Source: Epinephelus fuscoguttatus | Lineage: Eukaryota; Chordata; Actinopteri; Perciformes; Serranidae | Reading direction: 5' to 3' | Assembly: GCF_011397635.1 (NCBI RefSeq) | Contig: NC_064767.1 | Coordinates: 20,944,537-21,008,536 of the forward strand | DNA: 64,000 nucleotides | Shown here: in pieces, positions 11,501 to 23,600 of the stretch | Layout: the number at the start of each line of letters is the position of its first letter | Numbering within the stretch: position 1 is the first letter of the stretch | Notes under the pieces: generated by a model | Told to the model about the DNA's origin: nothing | The model's input: the letters and a program-made list of their open reading frames with translations, nothing else | Database searches by the model: none | Translations under genes and position numbers: made by a program

Positions 11501-14500
11501 AAGAGGGTCTAACAATTCCCCAAATGGAGCTCCAGGCTGTGCTGGCACCACCAGTCCAGCAGGTTCCTCCAACAAACTCAGCCCGACTGCCTCCCCTGCA
11601 GGCTCAGCTGGGTCAAAGGTGGCTTCAGGTGGCCCCCTGATACACAGCGGAGGGAGCTGAGGGTACACACAGTCCCTCATCAACCTGGTGTTGCCAATGT
11701 CCAACCGGGACACTTTGGGAGGAGGCCTGATCTTTGCAAATGGTGGGCACGTCTCCCATGGCTCCTCCTCCTGAAGCATATAACAAGAAGGCGAGGAGAA
11801 AGAAGGAGGGGGTCGTCTGGGGATAGAAAAGTGGGCAGAGGTTGCAGCAGCAGAAGGTGGGGAGGGGTCTATGGATTCATGGTCTGCAATTGGAGGTAGT
11901 TGTGCATTTGACTGCCAAGGCTGGTTAATATGGGGGAGTGAACGAAAGAGGCGATGATGGTGACGTGTGCTTGAAGGTCCTAGAGAGCCACCGCAGGGAT
12001 GTGGGCTGACAGGGGGCCGTGGTTTCACTTTTGCAGACTTCTTCGGCTGGAAGACAGACACAGACACAGACACAGACACTCAGATTTTACCACATCATCC
12101 TCTCCAATGTACTCTATATATTCAGTATTTTTCCCCATTCTGTAAAATGATAAAATCATAGTGGTTATCTCATCACTTGATTTCAGCTGCTTGTATAAAT
12201 TAATTATAAGTATAAAAAATCTTTAAAGCGCCAGTGCAGTTTAATGTAATGAAAAGCTCTATCCTCTTACAAACACATGCAAATTAGTGTTTGGCGCAGT
12301 ACATCTGCAATATGCAAAATAGTCGCAGGCTACCATTTTTAGTCTATGATTATGACAAGCAGGATTCTATGTGACAGCAATATTAGACATAATTTGGTAT
12401 CATTATTATATTGATGAAACATTTAGAAGAATAGCTTTAACAGAGACACAGACAATGCCTGCTTTTTATAGCACATCTATATTTAAATGGTGTGAAAATG
12501 AATAATGTGTGAAGGCCACATTAGCACTAGGCGGTACAATTCTAATTTTTGTAATCCCAGTAGCTTCCAACCTTCTTGTTGAGGTTCATGTCTTCCATCT
12601 TGGCTTTGAGGAGCTTCATTTTGTTCATGGTGATGGAGTTCTCAAGGCTTTGCTGTGCAGCTGCAGAACTCTCTCCATCCTCCTCCTCCTCAGCACACAC
12701 ATTGTACACCGAGCCACCGCTGGAAAATATGAGAGGCAAAAACACTCTTTCTATTAGTGATCTAACAAAGCTGTTGGCCCTCTCTCCTGGGTGGCCCTGC
12801 TCACTGAACTCAGCTGCCGCAACTACCACTGAAAAATCAATGTTAAGTACTCAGCACCGGCTGTGTAATTAGATAATTATACTTATTTATCTTGTTTGTT
12901 CCTCATTTGTTCCTCTTCTTCTCCTTTTAACATTCTTAATAGTCAATATAATTGTCTCCGATTATTTCTGATGATTCTGTTTGTGACTAAACCCTTGGCA
13001 CATTCCTTTTATGTGAATAGTTTTAATATTTGAACGGACAATAATACAATGATATCATAATGGTGCTCAAAAACAACAAGGACATCATGACAATATCCTA
13101 ACCTCAGGGATTCAGACAGAGGGGTGAGGGTGCCATCTCCTCTGTCGACCACTCGGAAGAAGTTGAGCTGGTCACCCTCACGATAGACCACAAACGTAAC
13201 CTGCTTGTTAGCCAAGGTTTTCTCCCAACCCTCCTCCTTTGTGGTCTCCATCAGGTCAGTCACCTCTTTGATAGGATCCTCCATGGTTACTGACAGAACA
13301 ACAATGAGGGTTCTGTGGTTAAAACGAGTAACTGCATTTTTAAATTCCCTAATGTGTGAGGGAATTACTTTGAAAATCTTTATATAATATAAAACTTCAG
13401 ATGCCCAGCTGTCATGTGGATATTAGATCTTTTTCTTACCTCTCCTGGTGTTAATTGGGCCTCCCCTCATAGCTAAGACCAGTTTCAAAGTGCAGCCTTC
13501 TGCAATGCTACAAACACAAACAGACTGATGATCAATACAGCCAATAAGTTAAAAGCAAAATTTGCCACTCTTTATGTGAATGTCCAAGTAGCGCTGAAAG
13601 TAAATGTAGTCGACTAAGGCACTTAACGCCTCAGTGTGGGCTATATTGACTGAGAAAGCTGCAAAATCTGTTGTTCTTCCTGCATCCAGAGCCGTCATTT
13701 GATGTGACATCAATATAGTTGGAGGCAAGGAAAAACTCCAGCCTGATTTTCCGCCTCTGGGTAGCCGAGGGGGCTCTAGATGCCGCTTGTTGTCTTTGCT
13801 CATATGGCAAAGTACCTTTGTTACCAACAACAAAAATGGAATCCCAAAATATGAGTGCAGAGGATGTTATGGACAAGGGTACATATCAAAGCTACAGTGG
13901 GTTGGCTGACTTAGACATTCAGTTGTATTTATTCGAGCCAGAGTATATGAACAAACAAATGCAGCGGAGAGAAACCAAGACTGTGGCTGCCGTGCAGAGG
14001 ATACAGCCAGCGGGGACGCTCCAGATCCGGAGCTGCCGTGAGCAAACACCAGCTGGTCGAGCCTTTGCTCAAATTGTCCTCCGATGCCAACAGAAACTGA
14101 ATCATTCTGCTGCAATTAATGTCAACGTGGGCAGATTTTTGTTGGACGTTGCCGATGCTGGGAGAGCCCAAGAGAGCCCGTGTGTGCGTTACTAATGAAA
14201 GCGAAAGTGAAAAGCATGAAAATCTTACTCCTGAGGTGGACGGAGGTGTGCTGGACAATTCCTCAGGATCCTGAAGATAAACTGGGAAAACAAATAAGAC
14301 CAGCAGGGCCGAGAGGGTAGATGACCATTGAGGGAGGTTTTTTAGTCACCCGGGGCTATGTCTGTGTTTTATTTGGGCATCAAAAGCTCTCGCACAATGC
14401 ATCCTGGTACTTGTAGGCACTGCCATCACAGCTCCGCGGGCAAGAGAACTCAGTTTCCCTGCTCAATACAACACGCACTAAGGAATTTATTGCTTTAATC

Positions 14501-17500
14501 CACCACATTTACCATCAACACTGATTGGACATCCACAGAAAAGGTGGCAAATTTTTCCTTTAAGAGTACTGTAACAAACTCCCCAGTGTGTGTAACTGTA
14601 ATGGGAGAGAAGGAAATAACATAAAGCAACATATTTACATTTAGAGTAAAATGCTTTACATCTGAGGCAGATGGGAGATGCTCTGATATAAAGTAAACAG
14701 CACTTCAAGGGTCAGGATGTTTTCCAGATGAACTCAAGTGCACGACTGGGAATTCCACTGGAACATTTGTTTCTGATGAGCAGATGTTTCATTGCCTGCT
14801 CTACCCCTCCGCTTCTAAAACTTCAAAACTGTGCTACAGTGCGATAGGCAAGCCGAGCAACATCTCACCAGGGGCTGTTCATGTGGAAAATTAAGTGACA
14901 AGCATTCATAACAATACCACCATCTGCAGCCAGCGGAGCACTGGAGGGTGAGGACTGCATCTCATAAACTGACAAGAGTGGAGGGGCAAGCTCTCTAAAT
15001 ATGACCAGTATGTCACTTGTCTCATCCGCCTCTACATCTCTGGCTCATTTACGATATGTTGAACTGAAGACTGAGTCACCGCCACAGCAGGGGGACTTTT
15101 AAAGTGCACATGCAAATGACTCTAAACGTACGCAGGGTGTTTTCAAACATACTGCTAATAATTGGTCCAACAAACTTCGCCTGTGTGATTTGCCTCAGTG
15201 TTAGTGCTCTGAAGGACAGAAAGGCTCTGCAGGAATAGACTTACCCATAGTCATGTAGACAATGTTCATCATCCAGCTCCAGATTGTTCCAGATAAGGTG
15301 TTGCTGGGCAACAGGGATACCTTTACAGACAGTCAGACAGAGAGAGGGTAGGAGAGAAAACAAGCAAAGTTGACATGGACCTGTTCATATTTCATAGACT
15401 AAGTTCACTAATCTGACAGTCAGACAAGATGGGAATGCTGCCAACAGAAGCATCTATACTGCTCTAAAGATGATTCATGCCTGCCCCCTAAAGACAGAAT
15501 GATGTAACTGCTGAAAGGGGGTAAATCCCAGATGCATTGTTTAATTAAAATAGTGCACATTTAAAAAAACTTGTTGAGATGCTACAGTGGTACCTCAACA
15601 CAGCTTACCCTACAGCTAAAGCTGTCAGATGCATGAGGTTGACTGGGCTACAACCTAATATTACTGCAAATGAGACCAAAATAATAAGACTCCACTTGAA
15701 GGATGACAGCCTAATGAATACAAAGGCTCACTAGAGCTACTCCTTGAAATGAGATGCATAGTCAGGAAGCGCCCTGTGCCCACAATGAGTGAACTCGCTG
15801 ACCCGGAGCTGGAGGTGAGCCAGTGTTAGCGAGTGAGCAGTGGTCCTTTCATTGCAGAGTAGTTTGCCCCATCACAAACACACTTGGCTTGGCTGACACA
15901 CCTCCTCACACACAGAGAGCACAGAGAGGCCTTTCTGACCAAAAATGAGAACAGCGGCAAAGAATGTAGATGTGAAAGGTCATCCTGGTCTACAAAAAAA
16001 AATACCTTAGAGGACAGACAAGGTCAAAATAAATGAGAGCTAACAGATGATTAATTCAGATTAATTCAAACACAACCTACGAGGCCTTATCCTTGACTAC
16101 TCTGTAGAATGGACTTTGCTGGGTTCATTCATGCTGCCTCTACTGCCAGACTCAAAAACCAAGCCAACAGGTAAGTCCTTGGATTTTCTGTAGTAATATT
16201 ATCAAGGCAGTTGCATTTTACAAAGTCAACAAAGAACCTGACTTCTTTACACATTTTTGTTCCTTCAATTTTGTATAAATGAGAGGAACAACAATAGCAA
16301 TGCATATGGTGGGTCTGAGTGACAGTACATTTTACAAGTACCCACTGCTGGAGAAAAAGGCACTGCCTGTAGTAGTATACACTGAATTTTACATTAGGAC
16401 TACATTATCGGTCGAATATTTAATATTTTTCCAACACACAGTAGTTTGAATTTCAAATAAAACCTGACAACCCTACTCAACGCTGATCAAGGTGTAAAGC
16501 AGTCTCACATAGCCAGACCCATCTTGCACTGTGCCAACACTGGAAAAAAGTCTGGTTAAACAAATCATAATTCCACAGTAAGGGAAAAAGCACTCTGGGT
16601 TGTTTGCACTTCTTTAAACAGATCACAATCGTCTTCAGTGGCACTAAGCCCAGAATTCAGTGATGGTGCCTTTGCAAAATAGCGTCGAGAGGGTACACTT
16701 TTTGGTAAAGAGGCAAACGACTGCATTAAAATGGCTAAAGCCCACAAAAGAAAACGCCACATGAAGATGTTTAGCTTGTAGGTTCCTCGGTTGGAGGTTG
16801 CTGTTGTTCCATGCAGAGCCCTAAAACAAAGTGTGGAGATATGTCTTGCTGTGTGCGAGTAGTTTCACGTAGTGATGGGAATTTTAAAATGGTAACAGAA
16901 CGCATGTTGCCGTCTTAGAAAGGCGGCCAAAGACATGCTTTATACCTACACTTTAAATCCTGTGAGTCAGACTACATGTACAGTGACTAAGTCTAAATGC
17001 TCTAAATTTAAGTGTAACCATGCGGTTTCTGCCTATTTTTTTTTATTTTGGCATCTGTTTTTTTTACAAACAAAAAAAACAACACAAACAACAAAAACAA
17101 CTTTGAGCAACTCACTATAGAAGCCTGAATAGACCATACAAAGTGGTCAAACAAATGACAGTATGTAAACATGCAATATACCAGAGGAGCCATTCCTGTA
17201 GCCTTTATTTTACCTGTCAATCAACTAATTGGCACAACTTGCTGGCTCAATAAGTGCAATAAAACTTCTAGGGTATGAATACTATTCCCTCACAGTGGAC
17301 TTAAACATGCAAACAACACAGTTGTGTGCATCCTACCTTCCAGCCTGTGGATCTTTGCCTTGACTGAAATGACAGCCTCAAAGGGCAACACGCGCAGCTC
17401 AAAGCAGGTCCCTGTCAGGGTCTCTATGAAGAGCTCCATAGTGTCATAGAAAGGGAGCTTATAGTGAAAAGCTCCCACGCTGTCGTCATTAAAGAAGGGT

Positions 17501-17520
17501 GGCTCCTTCCTGTCGGTCAT
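2574..17520 (-). CDS. zfand4: AN1-type zinc finger and ubiquitin domain protein 4 (ZFAND4), 9 coding exons
   Basis: Coding exons (minus strand, first to last): 17520-17337, 15320-15245, 13507-13440, 13289-13103, 12719-12572, 12046-10814, 9797-9743, 6035-5918, 2709-2574. All introns are GT-AG and phases agree, giving 734 aa; human ZFAND4 is about 727. Residues ~27-102 (first three exons) form a ubiquitin-like domain, with the family signature YDTMELFIETLTGTCFELRV and an LAMRGGPINTRR end. The large exon is Pro/Ser-rich and low complexity apart from a conserved GVKVESPGKR block near its end. The C terminus is an AN1 zinc finger split over the last two exons, with all six Cys and two His present, followed by the conserved end SAPKLPKI. 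The family's biochemical role is poorly known; AN1 fingers are linked to ubiquitin and proteasome pathways. Identification is very secure from motif order, length and ending. Confidence 0.96.
3469..4040 (+). pseudogene. Harbinger Myb/SANT-like gene remnant, three exons
   Basis: Exon ~3469-3635 reads KRRAALELEILMRSYGEF, then an AKERETAWENIAAPFNAKF stretch. Exon 3713-3783 reads CNPAGEKRTWQQFRMKYKN and ends at a good donor (CAG|GTAAGA). Exon ~3986 on reads ANRKKADAV. This is the usual layout of the Myb/SANT DNA-binding accessory protein of Harbinger elements. The expected start codon reads ATA and the last exon is cut short, so it is not functional. Confidence 0.7.
4056..4292 (-). pseudogene. 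Harbinger transposase (HARBI1-like) N-terminal fragment
   Basis: The frame carries MACPFDNDPVDEGAALLRRE and the following NIRREMVIRPRIDVLAF segment, typical of the N terminus of fish Harbinger nucleases. It then stops. The DDE nuclease domain is absent, so it is a deletion remnant. Confidence 0.8.
6036..9742 (-). other. zfand4: zfand4 intron, 3.7 kb
   Basis: AT-rich and without a recognisable exon. It contains one hAT-type end (8222-8311). Open frames here (for example 9152-9646) show no conserved motif. Confidence 0.6.
8222..8311. mobile_element. hAT-type element end
   Basis: On the minus strand this reads CAGGGATGCACAACATTGGA and continues with repeated CCGATAT-type motifs, the usual end of a fish hAT MITE. 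Only one end is recognisable. Confidence 0.45.
13508..15244 (-). other. zfand4: zfand4 intron, 1.7 kb
   Basis: A plus-strand open frame at 13719-14195 (158 codons) has no recognisable domain or splice context and is treated as chance. An AATGCATCCTGGTACTTGTAG segment near 14397 resembles a ZNF143-type site. Confidence 0.5.
15321..17336 (-). other. zfand4: zfand4 intron, 2.0 kb
   Basis: No exon or complete transposon was recognised. The sequence is simple AT-rich intronic DNA. Confidence 0.5.
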
Positions 17521-18986
17521 CTTGGCAGGGTGGGAGAGAGACTTTAGGGATATAGTTAAATGGGAGGGCTGGCCCAAGATGAGGGAGAGAGGGACAGGCA
17601 CTGCTCACTCTCCTCACGACCCTCACACATCATGCAGGACGACCACAGCTGTGAGAAGAGACAAAAACTCTGCGTGATTATCATAACTTTTCAGAAGGTT
17701 TGATTAGTTTAACCATTCCCTGCAACCTAGTGTCTCAAACATATTACATGTCCTTTCCACAGGTTCAGAAAACATTTGTGATAGCCTACACTTTGAAATT
17801 CAAAACCTAACCTGTGATAGCCAAGTCCAGTTGACTGCACGTGGATGCAACATTTAGACAGACTTTTCAATCAATTCATGTACTCAACTGCATTTTTGTT
17901 CAGACATGATGGACCAGTGGTAGAAGACAAAAACATGCTCCTGTGTGGAATAAAAATGTCCTCAAAACTTTTTTTGTAGTATTTTCAAATTTCAGAGCAA
18001 ATGTTTTAGATTAAGGACATGTATCTGTGGCAGCAGACATGTGCAACCCTCTCATGAAAAATTCAGTGCAGCATTTAAGGCCCTGGCCAAAATTCAAGAG
18101 GATCAGGTGTGTTACATAAGCCCATCAGTGGTATGAGGTGTCCTGTGCCTGACCGCTTGCTGTCTTTGACAGATCACCTCTTGGGCCAACCAATATTAAC
18201 CAAAATTGAATCTGCATGACAGACAGATAGCTTAAGTCCAATCATGCTTGTATTTATTAGGGGAAAAAATGAAGACAAGCTGAATTCAACATCTGATATA
18301 ACGGTATGTCATGACACTTTGATATATGTGTACATGATCTTCTATCACTTAAAATGCAAAATAACAAAAGAATATAAGACCAGTCTTTCCTGCTTGGAAC
18401 CAAGACATCAGTATCTAGCTTTCATTGTACATTGTCCTTTGTGTTTTGGACTATATTTGTCCACCAGCTGCTATCCAGAGCACATACTACACACAATGGC
18501 CCTTTAAATTTAACTGTTTTACCTTACTGGAGACGCTCAAGTAACAATTGATGCCCACAGCGAGGTGTAAAACACCAAAGATGAACTGACTCTCTGGCTG
18601 TCGGCTCTGTAATGTTAGTATGCGATGCCTGAGGCGTACTCAATCAGGTTGTCATAACAGGCCATTCTCTGAAGAAAACGGTCTGTTTTCAAGTCACTAG
18701 CGACATTATAGTCAAACTGCCTCTGGTTACATTAAACCTTTTATAATAGAGTGGTTGACGGCACAACCAAAGCAAGAGCCACAGGGCAGGTCGGCGAAAA
18801 GAGATAAACTAGGTTAGCTAGCTACCAGCTGCCTGACAACAGAGATGAATGGAGTTGATGTCGCCCAACGGCTAACGTTAGCATAGAAAGGTCGCACAAA
18901 CAGTACTCAAACCTCACAGTTTTCACATTATAGTTTAAAGCTTTGGTTGACGTTCGTATTTTATTAACAAAACCCGTTTGACTTAC

Positions 18987-19250
18987 CAGTATCTTCCGCA
19001 ATAGCGCGATAGTGGAGCCCACATTAGCCGACGTTGCTAATGTTAGCTTTCGTTGCCATGTTAGCCAACAACTCAAACAATGGCTGCCTTTCTCAGTGGT
19101 TAGCTAGCAGGCTGCTAGGCTACATCCATGGGCTCCAGTCCGTCGCCGTCCAGTGTAGCTATCGGGGGGTAATGTTGCGCTTGAACCCATCAGCATAGCA
19201 TCTTGTTTAACCCTAAAAACTACACACAGAACACAGAAGACTGTCGGCCG
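18987..19250 (-). promoter_or_regulatory. zfand4: zfand4 first non-coding exon and promoter region
   Basis: A consensus donor (CTG|GTAAGT on the minus strand, exon end 18987) fits a non-coding first exon. It would splice to an acceptor at 17648, giving a 5' UTR stretch before the ATG at 17520. Upstream there is a CCAAT box (inverted on the minus strand) at 19351-19355. The transcription start is inferred, not seen; roughly 19130-19260 is likely. Confidence 0.55.
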
Positions 19251-19359
19251 TTGTCGGTCGCCGTGGCCCCCTTGGAGGCGACATCATTATACCTGTCAAA
19301 GGCAGCTGAACAACACCTTTGTGACTACGATTGATTGACAGGCAAAGGAACCAATCGGC

Positions 19360-20530
19360 GCCACGCATTGTAAGGTAGGCGGGGCAATACATTGTTTGTT
19401 GTCAAAGGCACTTTCACATCCTTCTGAGTTTGGACCCAATTATTGTATTTGTAAAGACTGTAATTATTACAGTCCTAAACAAAAAAATCACACATGGTGA
19501 CATAATTGGTACAAATCACTGTCTGTCATCAGTTTGTATGAAACTTTGGGCATCTTTTTTGGACATTAATGGTGAATTTAAAAACACACCATTATGAAAA
19601 CACCTATTGAAACAAAGTTCAACAGTTTCCAATACACTCACATGATGTAAAAATACTAATATTTTAATAAAATTATAGATCCTTGTGTTTTTAAGTGCAT
19701 GCCAGTTTGTGGCTTCATTCCAGCAAACACGTCCCAATCTCATATGTGAGGCAAATAAGCTTTCACTGCCATGTTCAAGCCAAAAAAAAGCAAGAACCTC
19801 ACCTTGAGACACTACAAATTATGCTTTCATAGTTTTCTGGAGCTTTTACTTACTACTTACTATGGGAAAGGTTATATAACTTATAGCAGCCACATGGGTT
19901 TCTATTTAAATGCTAATAAAGGAGCAGCCTCAATTCTTCCTCCTTTTTTAACTTTAATAATACTGACCTCAGCCAAAAAACTAAACCCCGATCATCAAAA
20001 AATGAAACAGAAGCAGTGTTAATAATCACAGATCTAAAGTTCCCCTCCTTCTCATATCAGACACCGATCTATATCTGAGTTTAGACGGACATGACGCACA
20101 TGAAAATAAGAGACTTGAAATAATCACACTCATTTCAGATAGCATAAAATATGTTTCTGTTTAGTTATTAAAAATGAATTTCCTTTTTCATCACAGCCAA
20201 AGTTAGGAAATTGATGAATTTCTTATTAATAAAAACATTGTCAAAATGCCTAAGACAGTAAGTAAACACATTGATTTCTCATAAGCATGATATGGCACAA
20301 ACCCAAAGGCATGGAATCTCAACATGAAAAAGCCAAAAGGATAAACATCTTCAAAACAAACAAAACAATTAACTGTTAATTTCTGCAGGCTTTGAGGCTA
20401 AGCATATGGTATGCTTATAAAGTGCTATCATGTATAATAAAGATTAACAGTACTGTTACATAATATGATCTGATACCGAGATGATTCAGGAAGTGCTGCC
20501 GGAAGATGGCTGGAATAATTGTCTTATGAG
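19360..20530. other. Spacer between washc2 3' end and zfand4 promoter
   Basis: AT-rich. It may contain the distal part of the washc2 3' UTR. No independent gene was seen. Confidence 0.5.
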
Positions 20531-20532
20531 TT

Positions 20533-20538
20533 TTTAAT
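20533..20538 (-). other. washc2: Candidate ATTAAA polyadenylation signal of washc2
   Basis: Plus-strand TTTAAT reads ATTAAA on the minus strand, about 150 bases past the washc2 stop. No canonical AATAAA was found nearby on that strand. Other ATTAAA copies lie further on (near 19953), so the true 3' end is uncertain. Confidence 0.3.
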
Positions 20539-20685
20539 CTGCCAAAAATAAGCCCCAGTATTTATATGAATTCATATGAATAAATACTCTATCAACAGTG
20601 TATCCGATCTCCAAACTTTCAGCGATCCAAATGACAAAAGACTTAATCCACAATTGTACAAATCTGGCTACTCAGAAACAACAGT

Positions 20686-23600
20686 TCAGTTCCCACCAAG
20701 AGCGTTAAGTGGATCGTCAAATATGTTGCTTGAATCTGCTGCCGTACTGGTCTCCTGAGACGGTGGGGTTTTCTTTGATTTATGGGGTGCCTTCGTGACT
20801 GGTTTTACTGTGCTTGGTGAAAAGATGTCATCTTTACAGAACAGAGAGATGGAAAACATATTTGGTTAAATATGGCAATTAAAAAAAGGGTAGACAACAG
20901 TACAGACCAAAAGTGTGAATTAATAACATTAATGCCTTCATGCCTTATTTTGCTTCTTACCCATGTCATCATCAAATATTGACTTGGTCTCTCCCTTTGT
21001 CTTGGACTTCTGTTTTGGTTTTAAAGTGTCCGTCAGGTCAGCAAAAATGTCTATGTTGTCATCGAACAAGCTGGCATCGAGGGTCTTCTCTTTGTGCTTC
21101 TTGTGAACTTTAGGCACAGCGGCTACTTCATCCTGAGAACACAGAAATTCAGCCAATAAGAAAGGAAATGATGGCACAGAACACCTTGACAGTTTTACCA
21201 TCAATGTAAAATAAAGGTACCTGGAAGATGTCCTGCTTTGAAAAACTACTGCCAATTACTTTACTACTTGTGGATGTGGGAGTGGAGCTGTTGCTCACTC
21301 CAAAGATGTCCTCATCATCGTCATCGTCTTCCAAAAACGACGAGGGCTTGGCTTTCTTAGTAGATGCTCTTGGTTTGACCTTTTGGAAAAGGTCATCAGT
21401 GTTGTCATCAAAGATGGATGGGAGAGTGCTTTTGTCTTTCTTCAGTCCTACCCCACTACTGGCCTGAGGTTGTGCAGTCTTGGTAGTTTGTCTGGTGGAG
21501 GCTGTTTTAGTGACTGAGGTAACCCCGAACAGACTGTCGGAGCCAAAAAGGTCATCCTCATCAGGAGACAGCAGCACCTTGGTACTGCTGCTGTTACTTT
21601 TACTAGAGTCTTTCTTTACAGCGTCTGTGGATACTGGCAGTGTCAGTACAGAGGGTCTGGGGGTGCTTTCAGGGAGAGAGGATTGAGAAGGTGAGGAGGC
21701 GGGCAGGGTTGCAGGTGCAGCTGAGTTAGTTAGTATTGGACTGGGACTCGTCTTGCTGGGCTTCTCTGGTGGAGGTAAGACTGAACCAGACAGACTGGGG
21801 TTTGGCCCAGTATCATCTCCACCCATGGTCTCATCTCTGTCCTTCACAGATCTTTGGGCTGCTTGCTGCCTCGCTGCTCTGGACTGGGGTCTCCGTTGTA
21901 CAGAACCTTTGGCACGACTCTGCATGACAGAAGATTTGCATTTATAATATCAGAGGCTGAGTACACCAACTGGGTGTATGCCTGGGTTTAACATTATGTC
22001 AGACTTAGGGGCCGTACACATGCTGCGTTTGTTGCACCCTCAAATTCATTGTTTTCAATGTAGACGTGCAACAGGTGTGCTCAAACGCAAGAGTGATGCT
22101 CATTTTTCAGGGTGCGACAGCTGCACCCTGAGATGAACCAAGTTCAACTTTTGGAACGCAGCAGCGTGCACTGCATGTCATGTGACAAGGAACATCCAAT
22201 CACAGCCGACAGATATCTTTATCTTCTTCCCTAAATATCAGTCTGCAGTAGTAAATATGGAAAAGTTGATGATTTTGGCGCAGGGCCGCCAGAGCTTTAT
22301 ATCTGTCCCATGGACAATAGGCCCACACCCTTATTACCAGCACCAGGAAAAAGATCAGCTCTGTACTCAGGATTTCAGGCAAACAGGCTATGGTACAGTG
22401 CTTGTTAAGGTTGCTTAGCAACCTCAGATGCAACCTGCTGCTGCGCTCTTAAAAGCTGGCACAAAAAAGGCACAGACATAGAGCCCTGTGCCCGACCTCA
22501 CATTTTCCAGGTGGTTAAGGATGCAGCATGCGTACGGCCCCTTAAAGCTGAAAGTTACGACCGACTTGAGGATATGAGTGTTGCACCATCTAGACTTGCG
22601 CCTGGGTGTAACTTTTACGTCTAGCACGGAGCAGGCATAAGTTGGAAAAACAGTCTAGTATTCGTGGTAATAATTACAGAAAAAATGATAATCACACAAT
22701 CAGAAAACAAAACAGATGATGGCGGTTCATCACGTTTACAGACTAAATAAATAATTAAAGGGCATTAGTTGAGCAAGGGTTGCATGTGATCGCACAAACC
22801 CACTGGACATCTATTAAGACAGCGAGCTGACTGAGAGTTGCGCTTTCGATGACAAGCCCTGTTGAGTTTATTCAAGAGCTCTCCCCTCAACATTTCTGTC
22901 TTGATAGTTTTTGTATGTTTATGTTTAATTTTAACTAATTTAGCTACATTTTTTTGATGCACTGCACACAATTCTGTAAGTTATCTTATGAAAAACTTAT
23001 CGATAAAATTTGTTTCCTTTTTTTAGTTCCATATCTTCCATGGGATGTTTAAAGGCAGAAGTTAAAGTGTGCTTTGTATAGAAAGTTTTGTTTGCAACAT
23101 AATCACTTTGCATATATTCATGTGGATGCGCATCATGCGACCGAGCACAGCTACGACTGTGGTTAGTCAGGCTTGTTGACCTTGGTGTGAATGCAAATCA
23201 CAAAGGCGGACGTGGCTAAGACCAAGCTAAGAGTTGAGACCTACTTTTTTACATCCAGCTGGTGCACTCAGTCCATGAAATCCAATTTTAAGACTTAGAG
23301 ATAACCAATATAATACTCCAGGGATCAAAACCTTACCTTGTGTGCACTCTGCAGTGTCGTAACCTGAACTGGGGAGTCAAAGCTCACTCCTTCCTGGGAT
23401 CCTACAGGAGTTGTGACGGGGCTGGGGCTCAGACTGGAGCTGGACACCCCAGAAGAGGAACTAGGGGCCATACCAGGGAGTACACTTATGGCCCCTGGCA
23501 TACTGGGGGCAGCTCCAGGGAGCAACGCGGCAGGGTTGATCATCAGATTGGCCTGAATATGATAAGATCAGACACACCAATACAATCATTTATCAAGAGT

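Noticed and set aside
13719-14195. 158-codon plus-strand open frame in a zfand4 intron
   Set aside because: No recognisable domain, no partner exon, and antisense to a gene with complete exon phases. Chance is most likely.
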